Positions 8,340 through 16,534 of a DNA stretch of 64,000 bases are shown here, piece by piece. Made by a program: the position numbers and the translations under genes. The notes under the pieces are model-generated. The model did no database searches. It saw nothing but the letters and a program-made list of their open reading frames with translations, and had not been told where the DNA came from. The stretch spans positions 434,001 to 498,000 of the forward strand of contig NZ_JAEKMH010000001.1 of assembly GCF_016411825.1 (NCBI RefSeq), written 5' to 3'. Every line of letters starts with the position of its first letter. Within the stretch, counting starts at the first letter, position 1. Source of the stretch: Devosia sediminis. Lineage in GTDB: Bacteria; Pseudomonadota; Alphaproteobacteria; Rhizobiales; Devosiaceae.

Positions 8340-8473
8340 CACCCCCACCCTAGCTTCGCTATGGCCTCCGGCCAGCTCCGCTACCCTCCCCACAGGGGGA
8401 GGGAGACGATGAACACTGGCGCCTGAACCTGCGCCTCCCTCCCCTTGATGGGGAGGGACTGAGGGTGGGGTGA
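8340..8473. repeat. MITE-like palindromic element, copy 2
   Basis: It begins CACCCCCACCCTAG right after the ArsR stop and ends with the complement, CTGAGGGTGGGGTG. Inside are two CCCTCCCC/GGGGAGGG hairpins and a TAGCTTCGCTATGGCCT segment shared with 31142-31208. No coding frame. It fills most of the 8339-8557 gap and may double as a terminator. Confidence 0.7.
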
Positions 8474-8557
8474 CTTCGGAATTGGTGATGCGCGTAAAAG
8501 CCCTTCGGATAGGCCCAAGGGCGGTGCGTTGGTTGAAATCAAAAAGGGACGAAAAAC

Positions 8558-8947
8558 ATGAAAATCTATGTGACGAGCGTGCCGGTGGACGATCAGGTCA
8601 AGGCGCTGGAGTTTTATCGGGATGTGCTCGGCTTCGTGGTCAAGCACGATATCGACATGGGCGAGGGCAATCGCTGGCTGACGCTGACCTCGCCGGGTGA
8701 GCCCGAGGGGACCGAGCTGCTGCTGGAGCCCAGCGGGCATCCGGCGACAAAGCCGTTCAAGGATGCGCTGGTGGCCGACGGCATTCCCTATACCTCGTTC
8801 ATGGTCGAGGACATGGCGGCCGAAGTGGCACGGCTCAGGGAAAAGGGCGTGCGCTTCACGGTGGAGCCGATGGATGCGGGCACGGTGCTGATGGCGGTGT
8901 TCGACGATACCTGCGGCAACCTGATCCAGATCGTGCAGATGAAGTGA
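8558..8947 (+). CDS. VOC (glyoxalase/bleomycin-resistance) superfamily protein
   Basis: 129 residues with the beta-alpha-beta-beta-beta pattern of vicinal oxygen chelate proteins in two halves: MKIYVTSVPVDDQVKALEFYRDVLGF (first) and IPYTSFMVEDMAAEVARLREKGV (second), ending in the DTCGNLIQIVQ strand that carries the usual last metal ligand region. AGGGA upstream of the ATG is the ribosome site. An ArsR gene sits directly upstream, a pairing common for small VOC and SRPBCC proteins. The substrate cannot be read from the sequence. Confidence 0.85.
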   Translation: MKIYVTSVPVDDQVKALEFYRDVLGFVVKHDIDMGEGNRWLTLTSPGEPEGTELLLEPSGHPATKPFKDALVADGIPYTSFMVEDMAAEVARLREKGVRFTVEPMDAGTVLMAVFDDTCGNLIQIVQMK

Positions 8948-9091
8948 ACGCCTCGCACCAACCGGGCTAACATGTGACTGAGGAACCCACATTTAAGTGA
9001 CCGGGCGGCAGGCAACCATGGCGGCCCGGGAAGCCTTACGCAGTGTTGCCGCCAGCTTGGCGGCTTTCATTCTGCAAGGAGATTTCCCCCC

Positions 9092-10309
9092 GTGAAGCTT
9101 TCCGCAAGCCTGCTTGTTGGCACCATGCTGACCACCCTTGTCGCCCTGCCCGCTCTGGGCCAGACCGATATCAATGCCGCTCCGGCCAATGCGCCCGACC
9201 AGCAGCCGGCCTTCGAGGGACAGACGCGTGCGGCGCAGCCGGCCGAAGCGACTGCAGTCGAGACGGAGGTGATCGCCGAAGGCCTGCCGCAGCTCTGGGC
9301 GATGGAATTCCTGCCCGACGGGCGCATGCTGGTGACCGCCAAGGAAGGCAAGCTGCATATCGTGACGCCCGAGGGCCAGGCCACGGAAGTGACGGGCGAA
9401 TTGCCGAAAGTGGCGGCGCAGCGCCAGGGCGGGCTGCTCGACGTGGCGCTGGCGCCCGATTTCGAAACCAGCGGCCGGATCTATTTCTCCTTTGCCGAAC
9501 CGCGCGAGGGCGGCAATGGCACGGCGCTCGCGTCCGCCACGCTGACGCTCGACGATGCCGGCGGCGGCGAAGTCAGCGATGTGGCGGTGATCTTCCAGCA
9601 GGAGCCGACCTATGACGGCGGGCTGCATTTCGGCTCGCGAATCGTCCCGACCGAGGATGGCAACCTCTACCTCACCGTGGGCGAGCGCTCGGACGAGCCG
9701 ATCCGCGATCAGGCGCAGGAACTGGCCAGCGGCCTTGGCAAGATTTTCCGCATCACGCCGGAGGGCGAACCGGTCGAGGGCAATCCGTTTGCCGACACCG
9801 CCGATGCACTGCCGGAAATCTGGAGCCTGGGGCATCGCAACGTGCAGTCGGCAACGCTCGACGGCGAAGGCCGGCTGTGGACGGTGGAGCATGGCGCCCA
9901 GGGTGGCGACGAGCTCAACCTGCCCGAAGCGGGGCTCAACTACGGTTGGCCGGAAGTGACCTATGGCGTGGCCTATGGCGGCGCCGCGATCGGCGAGGGC
10001 ATTACCCAGAGCGAAGAAACCGAACAGCCGGTCTATTACTGGGATCCGGTGATCGCGCCGTCGGGCATGGCCTATTACGAGGGCGAGGAATTTCCCGCCT
10101 GGGACGGCGCCTTCCTCGTGGGCGGGCTCGTGGCGCAGGGCGTGGTCGTGCTGACCATGGACGGCGACCGGGTGGCGACGGAAGAGCGGATCGATCTCGG
10201 CGCGCGGGTGCGTGACGTCAAGGTCGGGCAGGATGGCGCGGTCTATGCCGTGACCGAAGACCGCGATGCGGGCACCTCGACCATCGTGCGCATCGGCAGC
10301 GCCTCGTAA
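9092..10309 (+). CDS. PQQ-dependent sugar dehydrogenase (soluble aldose dehydrogenase, YliI-like)
   Basis: 405 residues. A signal peptide (MKLSASLLVGTMLTTLVALPALG) sends it to the periplasm. The mature part is a six-bladed beta-propeller of the GSDH/YliI family, with the blocks GLPQLWAMEFLPDGRMLVT, GGLLDVALAPDF, GLHFGSRIV, LGHRNVQS and EHGAQGGDELN that line the PQQ and calcium site. It oxidises aldoses with PQQ as cofactor and passes electrons to the respiratory chain. GTG start at 9092 with a strong AAGGAGA site (9076-9082). No PQQ synthesis genes are nearby. A hairpin terminator follows at once. Confidence 0.9.
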   Translation: MKLSASLLVGTMLTTLVALPALGQTDINAAPANAPDQQPAFEGQTRAAQPAEATAVETEVIAEGLPQLWAMEFLPDGRMLVTAKEGKLHIVTPEGQATEVTGELPKVAAQRQGGLLDVALAPDFETSGRIYFSFAEPREGGNGTALASATLTLDDAGGGEVSDVAVIFQQEPTYDGGLHFGSRIVPTEDGNLYLTVGERSDEPIRDQAQELASGLGKIFRITPEGEPVEGNPFADTADALPEIWSLGHRNVQSATLDGEGRLWTVEHGAQGGDELNLPEAGLNYGWPEVTYGVAYGGAAIGEGITQSEETEQPVYYWDPVIAPSGMAYYEGEEFPAWDGAFLVGGLVAQGVVVLTMDGDRVATEERIDLGARVRDVKVGQDGAVYAVTEDRDAGTSTIVRIGSAS

Positions 10310-10317
10310 ACAGGATG

Positions 10318-10340
10318 GCCCGGCAGCGATGCCGGGCTTT
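10318..10340 (+). terminator. Intrinsic terminator of the sugar dehydrogenase gene
   Basis: GCCCGGC-AGCGAT-GCCGGGC followed by TTTC, 9 bp after the stop codon. Confidence 0.75.
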
Positions 10341-10367
10341 CTCGCTCGCCAAATATGGGCAACAAAA

Positions 10368-10387
10368 AACCCGGCTTGCGCCGGGTT
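10368..10387 (-). terminator. Terminator of csbD-like gene
   Basis: Perfect 8-bp stem AACCCGGC-TTGC-GCCGGGTT. On the minus strand it is followed by TTTTG, and it lies 18 bp past the CsbD stop. Confidence 0.8.
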
Positions 10388-10405
10388 CTTTGCGTGGAGG
10401 CTGGC

Positions 10406-10606
10406 TCAGTTCAGCCGGCCATGCCAGTCGTCGACTTCCTTGCGGACTTCGTCCTTGGCCTTGCCATAGCGTTCCTGAAGCTTGCCTTCGAGCTGCTCGC
10501 GGTTGCCGTTGATCTGGGCAATGTCGTCGTCAGTGAGCTTGCCCCACTGTTCCTTGGCCTTGCCCGAGAACTGCTTCCAGCTGCCTTCGATACGGTTCCA
10601 ATCCAT
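10406..10606 (-). CDS. CsbD-family stress protein
   Basis: 66 residues: MDWNRIEGSWKQFSGKAKEQWGKLTDDD is the standard CsbD start and the rest is one amphipathic charged helix. CsbD proteins are general-stress proteins of unknown mechanism, cytoplasmic, in many bacteria under the stress sigma factor. Here an EcfG-type promoter (GGAAC-N16-CGTT) lies 34 bp upstream, and AGAGGAGA is the ribosome site. The gene stands between its own terminator and a single-domain response regulator on the same strand. Confidence 0.93.
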   Translation of the reverse strand: MDWNRIEGSWKQFSGKAKEQWGKLTDDDIAQINGNREQLEGKLQERYGKAKDEVRKEVDDWHGRLN

Positions 10607-10639
10607 TGGATCTCTCCTCTGTCAGGTTCATGTAAGTAG

Positions 10640-10664
10640 AACGCCCGAGAAGAGTCAGCGTTCC
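10640..10664 (-). promoter_or_regulatory. EcfG-type general stress promoter of csbD
   Basis: On the minus strand GGAAC (10664-10660), 16 bases, then CGTT (10643-10640). This matches the alphaproteobacterial EcfG consensus GGAAC-N16/17-CGTT and is at a normal distance from the CsbD start (10606). Confidence 0.8.
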
Positions 10665-10694
10665 AACTTTTTGAAGCCACACGTCTTTGGAAGA

Positions 10695-11060
10695 TCAGGC
10701 GGCGTGGGCGACGCGCTGGCGGTCAAGCGCGGCGAGGACGTCGTCGACGTTATAGGGCTTGGGGATGAAGACCGCGCCGTCCGGCAACTGGCTGGCGGTC
10801 GGCGTGACGCCGCCCGAGACGACCACGATGGGCAGACCGGGATGCTGCTTGGCGGCGAGGCGGGCGAGGTGCAGCCCGTCATAGGCGCCGGGCAATTCGA
10901 TGTCAGTGATGAGGGCGTCCACCGAGGCGAGCAGGCTGGCGGCGCCTTTCGCGGTGGTGACCGGCACGGCTTCGAGCTGGCGATCCGCCAGATCGTCGAC
11001 CAGGGCCAGCAATGTAATGATCTCGTCCTCGACCACGAGAACACGCGAGAGAGTGGTCAT
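10695..11060 (-). CDS. Single-domain response regulator (receiver only)
   Basis: 121 residues, one CheY-like receiver and nothing else. Acidic pocket E11-D12, phospho-acceptor D53 in ITDIELPG, switch S82 and K101 in IPKPYNVDD are all present, so it should be phosphorylatable. With no output domain it probably acts by protein contact, as in stress or motility phosphorelays. No cognate histidine kinase is beside it. CsbD lies downstream, but with its own stress promoter. Confidence 0.92.
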   Translation of the reverse strand: MTTLSRVLVVEDEIITLLALVDDLADRQLEAVPVTTAKGAASLLASVDALITDIELPGAYDGLHLARLAAKQHPGLPIVVVSGGVTPTASQLPDGAVFIPKPYNVDDVLAALDRQRVAHAA

Positions 11061-11182
11061 GGGACTTTCCCCCTTTGCACTGAAGACAGGAGGATAAGCC
11101 CGCTACACACCCACAGTTGCATGAGGTGAATGCATGGCTGCCAGTATGGTTAGCAATTGGTTCAAATTGTATCGACTGGCCT

Positions 11183-12292
11183 CTAGAGGCTGGCCCGGTA
11201 GAGTCCGACACGGATGCCGCCATGCAGAACTGGCGGCAGGGGTGGCTCGAAGCGGAGGCCGGTGGCCTGGGCGAGTTGCTTGTCGGCGGTGATGACGCCG
11301 ACCCGCCAGCCGGCAAAGCGCGACTTCAGCACGGTGCCGAGGGTGCGGTGGACACCGATCAGCGGGCCCTTTTCGCCAATACGGGTGCCATAGGGCGGGT
11401 TGACGATGACGAGGCCCGTTGGGCCTTCGGGAGGCGTCAGATCCTCGATGGATTGCTGGGTGAAGGTCGTGAGATCGGCAACCCCGGCGCGGGTGGCATT
11501 TTCATTGGCCATGCGTATGGCGCCGGCATCACGGTCGGAGCCATGGAAGCGCTGTGCGGTCGAATTCGCGGTATTGGCGCCGCGGAGTTTTGACCAGGTG
11601 CCGGCGTCGAAGCCAGGCAATTGCTCGAAGGCGAAACTGCGCTCGCGGCCGGGAGCGAGGCCGCGGGCGATCTCGGCGGCCTCGATGACGAAGGTGCCGG
11701 AGCCACACATGGGATCGAGCACCGGTTCGGTGCCGGTATACCCGCATTGGCGGAGAAACATGGCCGCCATGGTTTCGCGCATCGGGGCCTTGGCTACGCC
11801 TTCCTTGAAGCCGCGCTTGTGGAGGCTCTCCCCGGTCGTGTCGATGCTGACGGTGACCAGATCGTCCTCGATCCGCACCATGATGCGCAGGGCAGCGTCT
11901 TCGGCGACGGGGGCGCCCAGCTCCTCGCGGATGGCCGTGGCGACGCGCTGTGCGGCGGCACCGTCATGATAGATGCGCGAGCGCTTGCAGCTCGCCTCCA
12001 CATGGACCGGAATATCGGGGCGCAGAATCTCGGACCAAGGCAGCTTGCGGGCGCGCTTGTCGAGCTGGGCGAGGTGCATGGCCCGGAAGGATGCCACACG
12101 GGCGAGGACACGCGTGGCGCCGCGCAAAACCAGGTTGGCGCGCCAGACATCGGACCAGGTGCCGGCAAAGGTGACGCCACCATCGGAAACCGCGGCCTCG
12201 GCAAAACCTGCGGCGCGGGCCTCCTCGGCAAGAGGCGCTTCGAGGCCGGGCGTGGCAACGAGGAAGATGTCGAAGGCGGCGGGTGTGGTCAT
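11183..12292 (-). CDS. THUMP-domain RNA N2-guanine methyltransferase (RlmL/TrmN-like)
   Basis: 369 residues. The N-terminal half holds a ferredoxin-like plus THUMP RNA-binding module (to about residue 155), followed by a class I SAM methyltransferase with motif I DPMCGSGTFVIEAAEIARG (193-211) and motif IV NPPYGTRIG (298-306), the NPPY signature of exocyclic amino methylation. It corresponds to the N-terminal methyltransferase half of E. coli RlmL (23S rRNA m2G2445), without the RlmK half. A tRNA target (Trm14/TrmN class) cannot be excluded. Starts at the ATG at 12292 with no close operon partner. Confidence 0.88.
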   Translation of the reverse strand: MTTPAAFDIFLVATPGLEAPLAEEARAAGFAEAAVSDGGVTFAGTWSDVWRANLVLRGATRVLARVASFRAMHLAQLDKRARKLPWSEILRPDIPVHVEASCKRSRIYHDGAAAQRVATAIREELGAPVAEDAALRIMVRIEDDLVTVSIDTTGESLHKRGFKEGVAKAPMRETMAAMFLRQCGYTGTEPVLDPMCGSGTFVIEAAEIARGLAPGRERSFAFEQLPGFDAGTWSKLRGANTANSTAQRFHGSDRDAGAIRMANENATRAGVADLTTFTQQSIEDLTPPEGPTGLVIVNPPYGTRIGEKGPLIGVHRTLGTVLKSRFAGWRVGVITADKQLAQATGLRFEPPLPPVLHGGIRVGLYRASL

Positions 12293-12432
12293 GGCGGAGG
12301 CTTAGCCCTGGCCAGCCGGGCTGGCAACGAAGAATCCGCCTGCAGAGGGTTACGCTCGCCGTCAACTGTGATTATATCGGCAAAAGGCGATGAAGTGTCG
12401 CCGCGCAAAATCCACATCAAGAGAGCTTCGCG

Positions 12433-13299
12433 ATGACCGAATACGTGCCGCCCAAAGTCTGGACCTGGGACAAGGAAAACGGGGGCGCCTTCGCCAGCAC
12501 CAACCGACCGATTGCCGGGGCCACGCACGAAAAGGCACTGCCGCGCGGCGAGCACAAGCTGCAACTGCACTCGCTGGCGACCCCCAACGGGCAGAAGGGC
12601 ACCATTATGCTCGAAGAGCTGCTGGCGGCCGGACATGATGCGGAATACGACGCGTATCTGATCAATATCGGCAAGGGCGACCAGTTCGGTTCGGGCTTTG
12701 TCGAGATCAATCCCAATTCGAAAATTCCGGCCATGATCGACTTCGGGCCGGACAAGCCAATCCGGCTGTTCGAAAGCGGTTCTATCCTCGTCTATCTCGC
12801 CGACAAGTTCGACGCTTTCCTGTCGAAGGACTTGGCCAAGCGCGCCGAGACGATGAACTGGCTGTTCTGGCAGATGGGCAGCGCGCCCTTCGTCGGTGGC
12901 GGGTTCGGACACTTCTACGCTTACGCGCCCACAAAGATCGAATATGCGATCAACCGATATGCGATGGAATCCAAGCGCCAGCTCGACGTGCTGGACAGGC
13001 AGCTCGCCGAGCACGAGTACGTGTCGGGTAGCGACTACACCATTGCCGATATGGCGATCTTCCCCTGGTATGGCGGGCTGGTGCTGGGCCGCGCCTACAA
13101 TGCTGCCGAGTTCCTCGATGTCGGCAGCTACAAGAATGTGATGCGCTGGGCCCAGCAGGTGGACGCACGCGAGCCGGTCAAGCGCGGCCGCTGTGTCAAC
13201 GCCGCGAGTGGCCCGGAGGATGAGCATCTCTACGAGCGTCACTCTGCAGCCGATGTGGACAAGGTGCTGGCCGTGCGCAAAGAACGCGGCACGGTTTGA
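12433..13299 (+). CDS. yghU: Glutathione-dependent disulfide-bond oxidoreductase YghU
   Basis: 288 residues of the Nu-class GST family: an N-terminal extension (VPPKVWTWDKENGGAFASTNRPIAG), a thioredoxin-fold domain with PNGQKGTIMLEEL and the glutathione-binding NPNSKIPAM and ESGSILVYLA blocks, and the all-helical C-terminal domain (GSDYTIADMAIFPW). YghU reduces organic disulfides with two glutathione molecules. The length matches E. coli YghU. A strong terminator follows directly. Confidence 0.93.
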   Translation: MTEYVPPKVWTWDKENGGAFASTNRPIAGATHEKALPRGEHKLQLHSLATPNGQKGTIMLEELLAAGHDAEYDAYLINIGKGDQFGSGFVEINPNSKIPAMIDFGPDKPIRLFESGSILVYLADKFDAFLSKDLAKRAETMNWLFWQMGSAPFVGGGFGHFYAYAPTKIEYAINRYAMESKRQLDVLDRQLAEHEYVSGSDYTIADMAIFPWYGGLVLGRAYNAAEFLDVGSYKNVMRWAQQVDAREPVKRGRCVNAASGPEDEHLYERHSAADVDKVLAVRKERGTV

Positions 13300-13306
13300 C
13301 CCCACG

Positions 13307-13332
13307 AAATCCCCGCGAAAGCGGGGATTTTT
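13307..13332 (+). terminator. Terminator after yghU
   Basis: Perfect 10-bp stem AAATCCCCGC-GAAA-GCGGGGATTT followed by TTG, 7 bp past the stop. Confidence 0.88.
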
Positions 13333-13399
13333 GCTTCGGCCGGTCGAAATTGATCATGTTCGTTCGTCGTCTGAGCAGAACCCGATTGGAGGAACGGCT

Positions 13400-13789
13400 A
13401 TGCGCTTCATGGCCCTGGTCTATTTCGAACCCGGCTCGATGGATCACCTGTCGGCGGAAGATTTCCGCCAACTCGACGACGCCACGATCGAGCACGACCG
13501 GATGCTGCGCCAGAGTGGACACCTGATCTTCGCCTCGCCGCTGGCCGGTATCGAAACAGCGCGCTCGCTGCGCGACGTCGATGGCGACCTCATTTCGGTC
13601 GATGGACCCTATGCCGAGAGCAAGGAAGTGGTTGGCGGCTTCCTGTTGCTCGAAGCACCAAGCCTCGATGCACTGACGCCGCTGTTCCGGAATGACCCCA
13701 TCCTCAAGTATGGCCGGATGGAAATACGAGGACTGGTGGAGCATACGCATAGCGAAACGGGCGAGGGGCGGCCGGAATTATTACTTTGA
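13400..13789 (+). CDS. YciI/DGPF-domain protein
   Basis: 129 residues: MRFMALVYFEPGSMDHLSAEDF, a central HDRMLRQSGHLIFASPL and VDGPYAESKEVVGGFLLLEA, which is the DGPF signature of YCII-related proteins. These are small alpha-beta dimers with an unknown reaction, often next to ECF sigma factors; none is here. The ATG at 13400 has GGAGG at 13388-13392. The frame remains open upstream, but that part covers the yghU end and terminator. Confidence 0.85.
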   Translation: MRFMALVYFEPGSMDHLSAEDFRQLDDATIEHDRMLRQSGHLIFASPLAGIETARSLRDVDGDLISVDGPYAESKEVVGGFLLLEAPSLDALTPLFRNDPILKYGRMEIRGLVEHTHSETGEGRPELLL

Positions 13790-13833
13790 CGAAATAGACT
13801 GACGCGGCGCTACAGGCCAGATAAAGTCACTGC

Positions 13834-15906
13834 ATGACCGCGTCTGCCAATTACTTTGTCTGGATTCTTATTGCCGTTGTCGCGGTAGCCGTGGCTGCGG
13901 CATTGCTCTGGTCGTTGGGGCGCCGCGCCAAGACGTTGATCGCACCGGTGGCTGGTCAGGCCACGCTGACTGATCGGCTGCAGCAAGCGAACGAGCAGCT
14001 TGCCGCGGTGATCTCGGCGGAAAATCAGGCTCTGCTTTCGGTGACGACGCTGCCGGACGATGTCGGCCCCCTGGAGGCCGAAGCCGCCTTGCGCGCGGCG
14101 ACGCCGGACTGGTCGATGCATGATCGCCAGGTATTGATGCTGCAGGCCTGGGAAGTGCAGAGGCGCCCGCAGGCGCTTGCCGCCCTTGCGGGGCTTCCCC
14201 TGGCCAATCCCGAGAAAAGCTTTGGCTTGCTCACCGGCACCATCCTGCGCGCGCTGCGCGATGGCGGGCCCAGTTTGCTTGCGCAGATCGATGAGGCGAT
14301 CAATGCGCATTTCATCGCCCTGGATACGATGATGAACGGGGGTGGTGTCGCCGTGGGTTTGGAACGGGCTGCAGAGCGGGTTCGGGCGGAAGCGCCCGAT
14401 GTCGCGGCCGCGCTCGAGACGACTGTGCGGCGCATATGGCCGCGGTTGCGTGGCCGCCTGCTCGCTGTGCTGCGGATCAAGATAGAGGAATGGGAGGACC
14501 GGGAGCCGCTGGAACCGCGCGAGATGGCCGGGGCACTGGCGCAGTATTCCTGGCCGCGCATGCCCGAGCTGATGGCCGAAGTGCACATGGCGCTCGACCG
14601 GCACGACGGGCCGGAATGGGACCGCGCGCACCTCTGGTACGACAAGGCGGTGCTGCACCGCTACCATGACGTGGAAGGCGCGCTGGCCGGATTCAACAAA
14701 GATGCGGCCGTGGAGAGATTGGCCAGCGGCATCATGTCCGCCGACGCCGAGACGTCGCGCTTTGCGGCGGAAACCGCGGCGGACCTCCTCGGCGACTACT
14801 TCTTCGACGATCCACGGCAATTCGCCGCGCTGCAAGGCGCGCTGGATTGGGCGAGGGGTGTGCATGAGGTGACGCCCGACCATAAATGGCTGGCTGAACA
14901 GCTCGACCCGACCGAGGTCTCGGAGGCAAAGCTCAACGAGGCCGCGGCCGACCTGGCGCTCCATCAGACGGTTCGCGAGAGCGTGGCAGCCTTTGGCGCG
15001 ACAACGGCAACGACCGATCCGGAGATCGCACTGGCGGAATTGCGCCAGCTTCTGCCTGATGCGCCCCGTGAGATGATCCGCGTAGCGCTGGTCGAAAGGT
15101 GGAAGGACAGCCGCTCGCCAGTCCATCTCACGGCGCTGGCGGGGCTGGCGCTGGAGGCCCTGGACGAGACGCGTGGCGGCAGCTCGGCCGCGCTTTGCCT
15201 TCATTGGCCGCTGCGGAATGGCTCGCCCGAACAGGTGTTGGCCATTATCGATGCGCTGGACAAGCGCTCGGAGCATCTGGAGGGCTCGGAGCATCTGGAG
15301 GACTGGATGCGCACACAGGACGGCGTGCGTGAACTTCGCCGGGCTTTCGCGCGAATATCGGACAGCGCAGGTGTCGGCACATCCGTGAAGGAATTCATGG
15401 AGTGGGTGGAAGCCCGCCACGTGCTGCTGCTGGGGGAAGCGATCGAGGCGCGCCTGGCCATGGAGGCCGACAAATCCGACGATGAAAGGGCCTTCCAGCT
15501 CGCTCTCGACCTCTACCGGCTTGCTTTGCCCAACGAGCCGGCACTGCTCTGGCCGGTACAGAAATTCATGCGCGACCGTGAGGCTTCAGCCGCGTGGCGG
15601 GAAGCCTTGCTGCATTTCGAGGCAATGCGGGCCAACTACTTTGCGGCGCATGGAGAGGCCGACCCCTACGAGCTCGATGACCTGGTCACCCTCTGGTGCG
15701 AAGCGCTGCGCGACGAGTCGGCAGACGTGGCGCGCCTGGCTGCCGCGCAGGCCGCGAAACTTGTGGGCAATGGCGTGGTCGAGAAGCCGGTCGACCTTGC
15801 TCGTCTGGACGAGAGGCTGACCTGGGCCGGGAACCTGCATCCCCTGCTGCCTGACAGTTTCCTTACCCTGCGAACGGCACTGGCCAAGGCAATGGGGAAG
15901 TCCTGA
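13834..15906 (+). CDS. Membrane-anchored helical protein of unknown function
   Basis: 690 residues. One N-terminal membrane anchor (about residues 7-28, FVWILIAVVAVAVAAALLW) and a large, Ala/Leu-rich, acidic, almost wholly helical remainder that reads like a HEAT or armadillo-type solenoid; coiled-coil pattern near 45-65. No catalytic motif or known domain recognised. An exact 18-bp tandem duplication (15266-15301) gives SEHLEG-SEHLED. The 3' end abuts the convergent 15907-16356 gene with no spacer. Orientation by the positive-inside rule (GRRAK after the helix) puts the solenoid in the cytoplasm. Confidence 0.8.
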   Translation: MTASANYFVWILIAVVAVAVAAALLWSLGRRAKTLIAPVAGQATLTDRLQQANEQLAAVISAENQALLSVTTLPDDVGPLEAEAALRAATPDWSMHDRQVLMLQAWEVQRRPQALAALAGLPLANPEKSFGLLTGTILRALRDGGPSLLAQIDEAINAHFIALDTMMNGGGVAVGLERAAERVRAEAPDVAAALETTVRRIWPRLRGRLLAVLRIKIEEWEDREPLEPREMAGALAQYSWPRMPELMAEVHMALDRHDGPEWDRAHLWYDKAVLHRYHDVEGALAGFNKDAAVERLASGIMSADAETSRFAAETAADLLGDYFFDDPRQFAALQGALDWARGVHEVTPDHKWLAEQLDPTEVSEAKLNEAAADLALHQTVRESVAAFGATTATTDPEIALAELRQLLPDAPREMIRVALVERWKDSRSPVHLTALAGLALEALDETRGGSSAALCLHWPLRNGSPEQVLAIIDALDKRSEHLEGSEHLEDWMRTQDGVRELRRAFARISDSAGVGTSVKEFMEWVEARHVLLLGEAIEARLAMEADKSDDERAFQLALDLYRLALPNEPALLWPVQKFMRDREASAAWREALLHFEAMRANYFAAHGEADPYELDDLVTLWCEALRDESADVARLAAAQAAKLVGNGVVEKPVDLARLDERLTWAGNLHPLLPDSFLTLRTALAKAMGKS

Positions 15907-16356
15907 TCAGGGATTGACGGAAATAATGCCCCATTGCGTCTCCTCGCAGGCGTCGTCGAGGCAGACATTGGTGATCCAGATGGCGCCATCGCCGATGCCC
16001 ACCCCTTCACTGGTGACGATCAGGTCGGCGACATCCTGTTCCATCAGAGCCTGCTGTACCCCTGCGGTGAAGATGTTGTCGAAATCGTAGGCCAGGTCAT
16101 CGGGCTGGGCGACTTCATAGGTCTCGCCATCGATGTTCACCGTGAGCGGGAAAAAGGCATATTGGCCGAATGTGACGGGGTCGCCGAACATGACGGCGTC
16201 CTGGAGGATCGAGAAGAGTTCGAAGAAGCCGTCAGCATTGCCATGGATGGATTCGATGCTGGCGTAGACGTCCTCTTCCGACTGGGCGAGGGCAGGCAGG
16301 GGTGTCGCGGCGAGCACGGTGCCGGACAACAGGACAAGCGCAAGGCGGGTGAACAT
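15907..16356 (-). CDS. Hypothetical secreted protein
   Basis: 149 residues with a signal peptide (MFTRLALVLLSGTVLAATPLP, cleavage near ALA-QS). The mature domain is acidic, contains two Cys near the end (NVCLDDACEET) and short beta-rich stretches. Its stop codon directly abuts the stop of the convergent 690-residue protein gene. No family recognised. Confidence 0.7.
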   Translation of the reverse strand: MFTRLALVLLSGTVLAATPLPALAQSEEDVYASIESIHGNADGFFELFSILQDAVMFGDPVTFGQYAFFPLTVNIDGETYEVAQPDDLAYDFDNIFTAGVQQALMEQDVADLIVTSEGVGIGDGAIWITNVCLDDACEETQWGIISVNP

Positions 16357-16534
16357 CTGATCTCTCGCTGGGCCGCGGAAAGCGGTTCGCCATCAATGCC
16401 GGAATTTGCCCGACGGGCAAGGTGGCATGCGTCGAATACACCCGCTGTTAAGCCTAACCGGACCATTATGCCGCCTGGCGGAGCCGCGTTCCTGGCCCGC
16501 AAGCGTCATTTGTGTCCGAGTTCGAGTAAGCCCT

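Noticed and set aside
13810-15420. A 536-codon minus-strand frame inside the 690-residue gene
   Set aside because: The plus-strand reading has a proper membrane anchor and helical pattern; the minus product is Arg/His/Gln-rich noise.
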